Shown: in pieces, positions 1 through 6,808 of the stretch | Position numbering within the stretch: position 1 is the stretch's first letter | How the letters are laid out: each line of letters opens with the position of its first letter | Translations under genes and position numbers: made by a program | The notes under the pieces: generated by a model | Seen by the model: the letters and a program-made list of their open reading frames with translations, nothing else | What the model was told of the DNA's origin: nothing | The model's database searches: none | NCBI GenBank assembly: GCA_017459225.1 | Contig: JAFUDL010000299.1 | Location: forward strand, 1-7,600 | DNA from: Kiritimatiellia bacterium | Lineage (GTDB): Bacteria; Verrucomicrobiota; Kiritimatiellia; RFP12; UBA1067 | Length of the DNA stretch: 7,600 nucleotides | Direction: 5' to 3'

Positions 1-2027
1 ACGTTGAGGTGCCGGGCGTCGATCTCGTGTGCCGCCAGTACTACCCCAACCAGCGCGAGAGCCGAAAGCACCAGATCGATTTCGGGCAGATGCCGAAGTA
101 CGCCTCATCGGTCGCGCACGTCTACAACCGCCACAACGGCAAGAACTGGTGCGAGATCTTCGGCGCGTACTTTCAGGATCTGACATACCCGCAGATGAAG
201 TGGCTTTGCGACTGGCACCAGTACCAGGGCTGCTACTACCTCATTCCGCACTCGTTCAACCCGCGCGCGCCGTATGACAAGGACTGTCCCCCATACTTCT
301 ACAACGGCGGCTACGAGCCGCGCTACCCGCTCTTCCGCGTGTGGGCCGACTACAACAACCGCTGCGCCAAACTGCTGTCGGACGGCGAGCACATTTGCCG
401 CATCGCCCAGTGCATTCCCGGCGCGAGCTTCCATGTGGGCAAGACAATCCGCCCCGAGATGTTCGCGTTCGCGATCCAGGACGCGCAGCTCGACAGCGAC
501 TGGATGGGATACGACGTCGTTGAATCCGCGCGCATCGCGAAGAACCCGCGCACGGGGCGTCCCGCGCTCCGCACGGAGAACGGCAAGGAGTTCTACGACA
601 TCCTCACGCTCCCAGCGACGGAGTTTGTGCCGTTTGCAGTTCTTGAAAAGGCGCTCGCCTTCGCGAAGGCCGGCGGCGTGGTGGTGGGCTATGGCATCAA
701 GCCGTGCAACACGCCCACACGCGGCAAGACGTCGGCCGACGTGAAGCGCGTGGTGGACGCTATCTTCGCGCAGCCAACCGCTCTCTTCATCGAGGGCGAG
801 CCTGACGGCGCCGCGCTCCGCGCCGCGCTCGCGAAGAAATATCCCGGAACCGACCAGCCGCTCGCGGTGCGCGAGTTCGACTTCCCCGGGCTCTCCGCCG
901 TTGACGGGCGCATGCTCGCAGTGAACCACTACGTGAAGGACGGCAGGGAGACGCTGTTCATCGCCAACCAGGACTTTGCGCGTCGCCGCGATCTTGCGCT
1001 TTGCGCCAAGTGGCCGCTCGACAAGGTCGAGCTGTGGGATCCGATGCAGGGCACGGTTGAGACGCCGAAGGTGGAGAACGGCTTCGTGAAGCTCGCGCTT
1101 GAGCCGTCGCAGGCTGTGTTCCTCGTGTGGCCGAACGGCGCGGTAGGGGCACGCGTCCCGCGTGCCCGCGGACGTGCGGGACGCGCGTCCCTACCACGGG
1201 TGGATATCCCGCAGGGCGAGGTCGTTGCGGCGACTGCGAAGGAAACAGTCACGCCGATGAACGTGAAAGGCGAGGAGCCCGCAAAGGACGCGCTGCTCAC
1301 ATACGCACAGTGGATCTGGCATCCTGTCAATCCGAGGGCTCAGGGCAAGGTGACGTTCAGGACGAAGATCACTTCTTCTTCCGCCGCCGAGGCCAACATG
1401 ATGTTCGCCTGCGACAACGCCGCCGCCGTCCGCGTGAACGGTCGCGAGGTCGCGAAGCAGTCCGCCGGCGTGGAGCCGAGCTACAACGGCTGGCGGACGC
1501 CCACCGCGGTGAAGTTCTCCCTTAAGGCCGGCGTTAACGACATCGAGGTGCTTGCCGACAACGTGATTCCGGGAGCTGCGGGATTTGTGGCGGCGATCCA
1601 GTGGCCAGGCGGAGTGCTGCGCACGTCGCCAGGCGCCACGGCCGACCACGCGTCTTCGAGCGACTGGACCGTCGAACGCGCGGGCGAGGCGCCCGTGCAG
1701 CCGCTCGCGATCTGCCGCTATGGCGGCGGCGTGTGGAAGAGGCTCGGGCAGAGTGGCCGCGTGACGGCGAGCCCGTTCGCCGAAAGCGTCGCGACGGAAC
1801 TCGTGTTCACGCTGCCTGCGCTCAAGCCCGGCGAGCGCGTGTATCTCGCCTGCGACGACGTGGAGGGCGAGAAGAGCGCGGCGATCACAGTGAACGGCGC
1901 CTATGCTGGCGGCTTCATCGGTGCGCCGTACCGGCTCGACATCACGAAGGCGGTGAAGAGCGGCGCGAACACGCTGGAGGCGAAACCGTTCCGGCTCAAG
2001 AACCCGCGCCTTGTCGTTGTCAGGTAG
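1..2027 (+). CDS. GH106-like glycoside hydrolase, copy 1 (5' part outside window)
   Basis: This is the C-terminal 674 codons of a large glycoside hydrolase. The first complete codon is at base 3, and the reading frame is open back to the window edge. It aligns from its first base with the complete paralogue downstream (base 1 matches base 4830), so the GTG at base 9 is an internal valine and not a start. The visible part begins in the catalytic barrel at PGVDLVCRQYYPNQ. It includes the EIFGAY motif (Glu at 153-155), a candidate catalytic glutamate. A GATase-like segment (YDILTLPATEFVP to AGGVVVGYG) follows, then a beta-sandwich ending VFLVWPNGA, a middle galactose-binding-like domain (WIWHPVNP to AAIQW) and a C-terminal jelly roll (VNGAYAGG, PYRLDITK). 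The predicted FDEPE acid motif would lie outside the window. Differences from copy 2 include a palindromic insert in the linker at 1142-1195 (net 11 extra residues), about 9 extra residues near 1620-1660 and one residue fewer at ELWDPMQ. GH106 family membership is inferred from motif style; the substrate is unknown. Confidence 0.8.
   Translation, partial: VEVPGVDLVCRQYYPNQRESRKHQIDFGQMPKYASSVAHVYNRHNGKNWCEIFGAYFQDLTYPQMKWLCDWHQYQGCYYLIPHSFNPRAPYDKDCPPYFYNGGYEPRYPLFRVWADYNNRCAKLLSDGEHICRIAQCIPGASFHVGKTIRPEMFAFAIQDAQLDSDWMGYDVVESARIAKNPRTGRPALRTENGKEFYDILTLPATEFVPFAVLEKALAFAKAGGVVVGYGIKPCNTPTRGKTSADVKRVVDAIFAQPTALFIEGEPDGAALRAALAKKYPGTDQPLAVREFDFPGLSAVDGRMLAVNHYVKDGRETLFIANQDFARRRDLALCAKWPLDKVELWDPMQGTVETPKVENGFVKLALEPSQAVFLVWPNGAVGARVPRARGRAGRASLPRVDIPQGEVVAATAKETVTPMNVKGEEPAKDALLTYAQWIWHPVNPRAQGKVTFRTKITSSSAAEANMMFACDNAAAVRVNGREVAKQSAGVEPSYNGWRTPTAVKFSLKAGVNDIEVLADNVIPGAAGFVAAIQWPGGVLRTSPGATADHASSSDWTVERAGEAPVQPLAICRYGGGVWKRLGQSGRVTASPFAESVATELVFTLPALKPGERVYLACDDVEGEKSAAITVNGAYAGGFIGAPYRLDITKAVKSGANTLEAKPFRLKNPRLVVVR
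1142..1195. repeat. 54-bp near-perfect palindrome inside a coding sequence
   Basis: The left arm (1142-1161, GGTAGGGGCACGCGTCCCGC) and right arm (1176-1195, GCGGGACGCGCGTCCCTACC) are inverted complements with 18 of 20 pairs matching. The 14-base centre is itself nearly palindromic around CCGCGG (1166-1171), so the whole element is symmetrical about 1168.5. Its length is a multiple of three. In the reading frame used, it encodes a basic, low-complexity stretch (GARVPRARGRAGRASL) with no stop. It sits in the linker between the hydrolase core and the middle beta-sandwich domain. Copy 2 has only a short, different sequence there. The likeliest reading is a dispersed palindromic element (REP- or MITE-like) that inserted in frame. 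That needs other genomic copies to confirm. Confidence 0.75.
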
Positions 2028-2031
2028 GATG

Positions 2032-2043
2032 TGATTCGAATCA
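2032..2043. promoter_or_regulatory. 12-bp perfect palindrome, possible operator
   Basis: TGATTCGAATCA is a perfect inverted repeat. It begins 5 bases after the stop codon of hydrolase copy 1 and ends 11 bases before a TATACT hexamer. It covers the place where a -35 element would lie, so a dimeric regulator bound here could control the ATPase/nuclease gene. It is AT-rich and has no T-tract after it, so it does not resemble an intrinsic terminator. The regulatory role is an inference from position and symmetry. Confidence 0.4.
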
Positions 2044-2054
2044 GGGAAATATGG

Positions 2055-2060
2055 TATACT
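2055..2060 (+). promoter_or_regulatory. candidate -10 box of the ATPase/nuclease gene
   Basis: TATACT differs from the sigma-70-type consensus TATAAT at one position and is preceded by TGG. The first ATG of the gene is at 2069, so transcription starting about 7 bases after the box would begin only a base or two before that ATG. This would give a leaderless mRNA, which agrees with the absence of a Shine-Dalgarno sequence. No good -35 hexamer is visible; the 12-bp palindrome occupies that position. Confidence 0.45.
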
Positions 2061-2068
2061 AGTTGACG

Positions 2069-3787
2069 ATGGAGCCACAGCAGAAAGAGAAGGCAGGTAG
2101 AAAACTGCCGATTCCAGTCGGGAAAAGCGATTGGGAGTACATTGCAGCGCACAATTACTGCGTCGACAAGACTCTGCTCATCCGTGACCTTCTCGCGGCG
2201 GACGTGGGCGTGGCGCTGTTTACGCGCCCGCGCCGCTTCGGCAAGACGACGGCGATAAAGATGCTCAAGAGTTTCTTTGAGTTACGTGGCGAGGGTGAGA
2301 CAGACGTGCGCGGTCTCTTCGAAACGCGCGCGATTGCTCATTGCGAGGGAAGCGACGAGTGGATGGCGCATCAGGGGAAGTATCCCGTCATCTACCTGAC
2401 GTTCAAAGACCACAAGGCTCCAAACTGGAATGAGGCGCTGGAACGGCTTAGAATCGACATCGGAAACGAGTTCAAGCGGCACGAGGTATGCATTGAGTCG
2501 CTTCCGCCTGGAGCGAAGCGCGATGACTTTATCAATATCTGTGAGCGGCGCGCATCCGTAGCCAGCCTCGGGAATTCGCTCGGCTTCCTCGCCGAGGCGC
2601 TACATCTTCACCACAAGGCAAAGCCGATTGTCCTCATCGACGAATACGACTCGCCGATCAACTCTGCGTCTACGAACGGATATTACGACGAGATGGTTGA
2701 CTTCATGCGCGCGTTCCTTCCTGGCGCGATGAAGGACAACGACCACGTCAAGATGGGCGTGATGACGGGCGTTCTCCGCGTCGCCAAGGAGGGTATCCTG
2801 TCGGGGCTCAACAACCTGGAGGTCTTCACCGTGTTCGACGAGCCATTCAGCGAGCACTTCGGCTTCACCGAGGCCGAGGTGGAGGAAATGGCGCGGTACT
2901 ACGAACACGAGGACAAGATGCCGGAAATCAAGTCTTGGTACGACGGCTACGACTTCGGTGGCCGCGAAATGTACAACCCGTGGAGCGTGCTGTACTATTT
3001 CAAGGCGAACTGCAGGCCGCAGCCATACTGGCTCGACACCAGCTCCAACGACATCATCAACGAACTCGTTGAGAAGCTCCCATTCGACATGGTAAACACG
3101 CTGGAGTCGCTTTTGAAGGGCGAAAAACCCGTGGTGCCGATGACGAGCGAACTCGGTCCGTACCAGTATATCCGCAACCAGGAAGACACGCTCTACGCGC
3201 TACTCGTCTCGGCCGGTTATCTCAAGCCGGTCGGGCAGATGCTTTCCGGGCGTTGCGAAGTGGCGATTCCGAACAGGGAAATCGCACATGTCTTTGAACA
3301 GGACTTTCTGAGGAAGCTTCGTCGGTGCGCAGCCGGAAACAAGGAGCTGAACGCGATAGAGAATGCATTCTTCAGGCGTTCGTCCGCCGAGTTCAAGGAA
3401 CATGTCGAACGGTTCCTCCTTGAGTCGGCGAGTTATTTCGACGCATCAGCAGAGGGTTTCTACCACGGGCTAGTTCTTGGGATGCTTTCGTTCATGCGAG
3501 GAGTGTACGTGATCACGTCTAACCGCGAGTCGGGCTATGGACGTTTCGACATCACGCTCAAGCCCCGTCCCGAACGACGTGACTTCCCAGCGGTCATCAT
3601 TGAGGTAAAGGCGGCAAAGGACGAGTCCGCCGACCTTAAGGCGCTAGCCGCAGAGGCGCGCAGTCAGATCGACGAGAAGAAGTATGCCGCATCGCTTGAG
3701 GCGGAAGGTTTCACCGACATTCTGAAGTTTGGTTACGCCTTTTGGGGCAAGCGAAGCGAGATCTGCAGGGACAGTCATAGAAGGTAG
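2069..3787 (+). CDS. AAA-ATPase-like / PD-(D/E)XK nuclease-like protein (PF09820 + PF08011 type)
   Basis: This 572-residue protein matches a widespread family of unknown biological role that joins an AAA-type ATPase to a predicted PD-(D/E)XK nuclease domain. It opens with the family-typical PIPVGKSDWEYI...YCVDKT, followed by the Walker A-like RPRRFGKTT (residues 53-61, Lys59) and Walker B IVLIDEYDSP (Asp191, Glu192). The family motif WYDGY...YNPWSV lies at 290-306. The C-terminal domain has FYHGLVLGML (464-473), SNRESGYGRFD (Asp494) and IIEVK (Glu512, Lys514), which together give the expected D...ExK nuclease site. Length is normal for the family and no key residue is missing, so it should be active. 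ATG 2069 is preferred; a TTG at 2063 in the same frame would add two residues. Neither has a Shine-Dalgarno sequence. It lies between two paralogous hydrolase genes, and by eye its third codon positions are less GC-rich than theirs, consistent with separate acquisition. Cytoplasmic; a defence or selfish role is speculative. Confidence 0.88.
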   Translation: MEPQQKEKAGRKLPIPVGKSDWEYIAAHNYCVDKTLLIRDLLAADVGVALFTRPRRFGKTTAIKMLKSFFELRGEGETDVRGLFETRAIAHCEGSDEWMAHQGKYPVIYLTFKDHKAPNWNEALERLRIDIGNEFKRHEVCIESLPPGAKRDDFINICERRASVASLGNSLGFLAEALHLHHKAKPIVLIDEYDSPINSASTNGYYDEMVDFMRAFLPGAMKDNDHVKMGVMTGVLRVAKEGILSGLNNLEVFTVFDEPFSEHFGFTEAEVEEMARYYEHEDKMPEIKSWYDGYDFGGREMYNPWSVLYYFKANCRPQPYWLDTSSNDIINELVEKLPFDMVNTLESLLKGEKPVVPMTSELGPYQYIRNQEDTLYALLVSAGYLKPVGQMLSGRCEVAIPNREIAHVFEQDFLRKLRRCAAGNKELNAIENAFFRRSSAEFKEHVERFLLESASYFDASAEGFYHGLVLGMLSFMRGVYVITSNRESGYGRFDITLKPRPERRDFPAVIIEVKAAKDESADLKALAAEARSQIDEKKYAASLEAEGFTDILKFGYAFWGKRSEICRDSHRR

Positions 3788-3838
3788 CACGGCAGCCTGC
3801 ATACGTATATGTACAAAAGATTCAAGAAAGGAACAGCG
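3788..3838 (+). other. 51-bp gap upstream of hydrolase copy 2
   Basis: This short gap holds an 8-bp palindrome ATACGTAT (3801-3808) running into TGTACA (3810-3815). TATATG at 3806-3811 is a weak possible -10, but I see no convincing -35. There is no terminator-like hairpin with a T-tract after the ATPase/nuclease stop, so read-through into the hydrolase gene is possible. Confidence 0.3.
3827..3832 (+). promoter_or_regulatory. Shine-Dalgarno that fixes the start of hydrolase copy 2
   Basis: AAAGGA lies 6 bases before ATG 3839. It supports that start over the in-frame ATG at 3809, which would add ten charged residues (MYKRFKKGTA) in front of an otherwise ordinary signal peptide. Confidence 0.7.
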
Positions 3839-6793
3839 ATGAAACGAGCAATAGGAATAACAACTGCGCTTCTCTGCGGCATTTGCGTGGCTGATATTGC
3901 GCAGGACTTCCGCGAGCCGCAGGGCGCGGTGCGTGAGAACACCGGGCCGCTCTTCTGGCTGCACGGCACCGAGACTGAGGCGCGGCTCAGGGAGATGGTC
4001 GGGCGAGTGGCCGAAAGCGGACAGGGCATCTTGACGATCGAGTCGCGTCCGCACATCGACTGGATGCGCGCCGGCTGGTGGCGCGACGTCGATATCGTCC
4101 TCGACGAGTGCAAGAAGCGCGGCGTGAAGATGATGGTGTTCGACGACTACTGGTGGCCGAGCCAGGGCATGGGCGGCAAGTACCCCATCCCGGAGAAGTA
4201 CCAGTGCCGCGACATCAAGGCAGCGGTCTTCGCGAAAGGCGCTGCGCCCGACAAGGTGGAGAACGAAATCTGCCGTGTCGTCGCGACTGAGACGAAGAAG
4301 GGCTTCTTCAGTCTGGTCCCGGACGGCGACAAGGCGATCGTCTATTCCTGGCACGTGCCGCCGAAGGGACGTGTGCAGGGACTCGGCGGATCGCAGGGGC
4401 GTTTCGCGTATGTGAACGGTCTGGATGAGGAGGCCGTGGACTGGTTCCTCGCCAACTACTACCAGCCGTACTACGACCGCTACCGGTCTTCCTTCGAGGA
4501 CGGCACGATCCCCGGCTTCTTCTTTGACGAGCCCGAGACAATGGGCGTATGGGGGCCTGCGCTCGAAAGGGAGCTGGCGACGCGAGGCGAGAACGTCGGC
4601 GAACTGCTGACGGCGTTCAAGTTCAAGCTCGCCGACCCCGAGGCGCAGGCACGCGCCATCTACCGCTACCACGACGCGCGCGCCGAAGTGTGGGGGCGCA
4701 CGATGTATGGACGCCAGAGCGATTGGTGCCGGAAGCACGGCGTGTTCTCCAGCGGACGCTTCATGGAGCACGCCGGCTGCTTCTACAGCCTCGCGATGTC
4801 CGGCGGCAACGTGATGCAACTGATGAAGTACGTTGAGGTGCCGGGCGTCGATCTCGTGTGCCGCCAGTACTACCCCAACCAGCGCGAGGACAGGCGGCGC
4901 CAGATCGACTTCGGACAGATGCCGAAGTACGCTTCGTCCACTGCGCATGTCTACAACCGCCACGACGGCAAGAACTGGTGCGAGATATTCGGCGCCTACG
5001 GCCAGGACATCACCTACCCGCAGATGAAGTGGCTGTGCGACTGGCACCAGTACCAGGGCTGCTACTACATGATTCCGCACTCCTTCAACCCGAAGGCGCC
5101 GTACGACACGGACTGCCCGCCGTACTTCTACAACGGCGGCAAGGAACCGCGCTACCCGCTCTTCCGCGTGTGGGCCGACTACAACAACCGCTGCGCCCTA
5201 ATGCTTTCAGAGGGGGAGCACGTCTGCGCCATCGCGCAGTGCGTACCCGGCATCAGTGCCCACGTCGGCAAGACAATCCGTCCCGAGATGTTCGCGTTCG
5301 CGATTCAGGACGCGCAGCTCGACAGCGACTGGATGCTCTACGACGCGGTGGAGAGCGCAAAGATCGGCAGGAATCCGCGCACGTTGCGTCCCGCGCTCCG
5401 CACGACGAACGGCAAGGAGTGGTACGACATCCTCACGCTCCCCGCGACGGAGTTCGTGCCGTATGCGGTTCTCGAGAAGGCGCTTGCGTTCGCGAAGGCC
5501 GGCGGCGTGGTGGTGGGCTACGGCATCAAGCCTTGCAACACGCCCACGCGCGGCAAGACGTCCGACGACGTGAAGCGCGTGGTCGATGATATCTTCGCGC
5601 AGCCGACCGCGCTCTTCCTCGAGGGCGAGCCGGATGGCGCGACGCTTCGTGCCGCGCTTGCGAAGAACTATCCGGGCGAGAAGCGTCCGCTCGCCGTGCG
5701 TGCGTTTGACTTCCCCGGACTTTCCGCCGCCGATGGGCGCATGCTCGACGTGAACCACTACGTGAAGGACGGCGCCCAGACGCTGTTCATTGCGAACCAG
5801 GACTTCAAGCGCGGGCGCGATCTTTCGGTGTACACAAAGTGGCCCGCCGACAAGGTTGTGCTGTTGTGGGATCCGATGCAGGGTACGGTCGAGAAGCCCG
5901 CCGTTGAGAACGGCCTCGTGAAGCTCGCGCTCGAGCCGAGTCAGGCGGTGTTCCTCGTGTGGCCGAACGGCGCGCTCGGCGAGCGCGCCCTACCATGGGT
6001 GGGGATGCCGAATGGCGAGGTTGTTGCGGCGAGCGTGAAGGAAACGGTCACGCCGGTGCTCATCGAGGACACGGAGAAGACACCTGCCTCAGCGCTCAAC
6101 AACGCAAAGTGGATATGGCATCCGGTCGATCCGCAGGCGCAGGGCAAGGTGACGTTCAGTTCGAGCATCGACGTGGCGGCGGCATGCGACGCGGAGATCG
6201 TGTTCTCCTGCGACAACGCGGCGTCCATCTTCGTGAACGGCAAGGAAGTCGCGAAGCAGGAGTTCGGCAACAACTACGACGGCTGGCGCTCGCCGACTAA
6301 GACGAAGATCCCGCTTCAGGCGGGCCGCAACGAGATAAAGGTGTTGGCGGACAACGCGCTGCCGGGCGATGCCGGTTTTGTATGTTCGATTAGATGGTCT
6401 GCGGGGCGGCTGCTTTCGAACGGACAGTCGTGGATGGTGTGCCGCGCGAACGAGGCTGCCGTCAAGCCGCTTGAGATAGTTTCGTATGGACGGGGCGTCT
6501 GGGGCAGGCTAGGACGAGCCCCCAGGTTCACGAGCAGCCCGTTCTCGGAGAGCGTGGCGACGAAGCTCTCGTTCACGCTGCCTGAGCTGAAGCGCGGCGA
6601 GCGCGTGTATCTTTCGTGTGACGACGTGGATGGCGAGAATAGCGCGGCGGTGACGGTGAACGGCGCCTATGCGGGCGGTTTCATCGGCAAGCCGTACAGG
6701 CTCGACATCACGAAGTCCGTCAAGTCCGGCGCGAACACGCTTGAGGCAAAGCCGTTCCGCCTGAAGAATCCGCGTATTGTGATTGTGAAATAA
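3839..6793 (+). CDS. secreted GH106-like glycoside hydrolase, copy 2 (complete)
   Basis: This 984-residue protein has an N-terminal signal peptide (MKRAIGITTALLCGICVA, cleavage probably after Ala18). No lipobox is present, so it should be periplasmic or secreted. The catalytic part shows GH106-like barrel motifs: ESRPHIDW (68-75), FDDYWWPSQG (101-110), FFFDEPE (Asp230, Glu231) and a region with EIFGAYG (Glu382). Glu231 and Glu382 are my candidates for the catalytic pair. A GATase-like segment follows (about 525-625), then a beta-sandwich ending VFLVWP, a galactose-binding-like domain (755-853, WIWHPVDP to SIRW) and a C-terminal jelly roll with VNGAYAGG and PYRLDITK (about 900-984). GH106 enzymes characterised so far are mostly alpha-L-rhamnosidases acting on pectic rhamnogalacturonan. 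That activity is likely only by family resemblance; the real substrate is unknown. It is a close paralogue of the gene at the left edge. Its linker carries a short palindrome where copy 1 has a longer one. The nifU gene starts 15 bases after its stop. Confidence 0.83.
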   Translation: MKRAIGITTALLCGICVADIAQDFREPQGAVRENTGPLFWLHGTETEARLREMVGRVAESGQGILTIESRPHIDWMRAGWWRDVDIVLDECKKRGVKMMVFDDYWWPSQGMGGKYPIPEKYQCRDIKAAVFAKGAAPDKVENEICRVVATETKKGFFSLVPDGDKAIVYSWHVPPKGRVQGLGGSQGRFAYVNGLDEEAVDWFLANYYQPYYDRYRSSFEDGTIPGFFFDEPETMGVWGPALERELATRGENVGELLTAFKFKLADPEAQARAIYRYHDARAEVWGRTMYGRQSDWCRKHGVFSSGRFMEHAGCFYSLAMSGGNVMQLMKYVEVPGVDLVCRQYYPNQREDRRRQIDFGQMPKYASSTAHVYNRHDGKNWCEIFGAYGQDITYPQMKWLCDWHQYQGCYYMIPHSFNPKAPYDTDCPPYFYNGGKEPRYPLFRVWADYNNRCALMLSEGEHVCAIAQCVPGISAHVGKTIRPEMFAFAIQDAQLDSDWMLYDAVESAKIGRNPRTLRPALRTTNGKEWYDILTLPATEFVPYAVLEKALAFAKAGGVVVGYGIKPCNTPTRGKTSDDVKRVVDDIFAQPTALFLEGEPDGATLRAALAKNYPGEKRPLAVRAFDFPGLSAADGRMLDVNHYVKDGAQTLFIANQDFKRGRDLSVYTKWPADKVVLLWDPMQGTVEKPAVENGLVKLALEPSQAVFLVWPNGALGERALPWVGMPNGEVVAASVKETVTPVLIEDTEKTPASALNNAKWIWHPVDPQAQGKVTFSSSIDVAAACDAEIVFSCDNAASIFVNGKEVAKQEFGNNYDGWRSPTKTKIPLQAGRNEIKVLADNALPGDAGFVCSIRWSAGRLLSNGQSWMVCRANEAAVKPLEIVSYGRGVWGRLGRAPRFTSSPFSESVATKLSFTLPELKRGERVYLSCDDVDGENSAAVTVNGAYAGGFIGKPYRLDITKSVKSGANTLEAKPFRLKNPRIVIVK
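5969..5989. repeat. 21-bp perfect palindrome in the linker of hydrolase copy 2
   Basis: GGCGCGCTCG (5969-5978) and CGAGCGCGCC (5980-5989) are perfect inverted complements around a single G. This lies at exactly the place where copy 1 carries its 54-bp palindrome. Both are followed by closely similar bases (CCTACCATGGGTGG here, CCTACCACGGGTGG in copy 1). Copy 2 lacks the GGTAGGG left terminus seen in copy 1. It may be a shortened remnant of the same kind of element or a different element of the same class. It encodes ALGERA in frame. Confidence 0.6.
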
Positions 6794-6808
6794 AGAATCG
6801 AGAATACC

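Noticed and set aside
9..11. GTG as the start of the first gene
   Set aside because: The frame is open to the window edge and the alignment with copy 2 begins at base 1, so this is an internal valine of a gene that starts further left.
1142..1195. The palindrome as a CRISPR repeat or rho-independent terminator
   Set aside because: It is a single copy with no spacers, it lies inside an open reading frame, and it has no T-tract after the stem.
2032..2043. The 12-bp palindrome as a terminator for hydrolase copy 1
   Set aside because: The stem is short and AT-rich, has no unpaired loop of usual size and is not followed by a T-tract.
1191..2078. Antisense open frame (295 codons) opposite hydrolase copy 1
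   Set aside because: It is a shadow of the hydrolase with no domain signature. An equivalent shadow also appears opposite copy 2 (6509-6877), as expected from shared sequence.
3809..3811. Upstream in-frame ATG as the start of hydrolase copy 2
   Set aside because: It has no ribosome site and would put MYKRFKKGTA before a normal signal peptide; ATG 3839 has AAAGGA 6 bases upstream.
3644..5080. Long antisense open frame (478 codons) across the end of the ATPase/nuclease gene and the hydrolase
   Set aside because: It runs through two well-recognised genes on the other strand. It is rich in repetitive Val/Leu/Arg/His, typical of the reverse frame of GC-rich coding DNA, and shows no recognisable domain.
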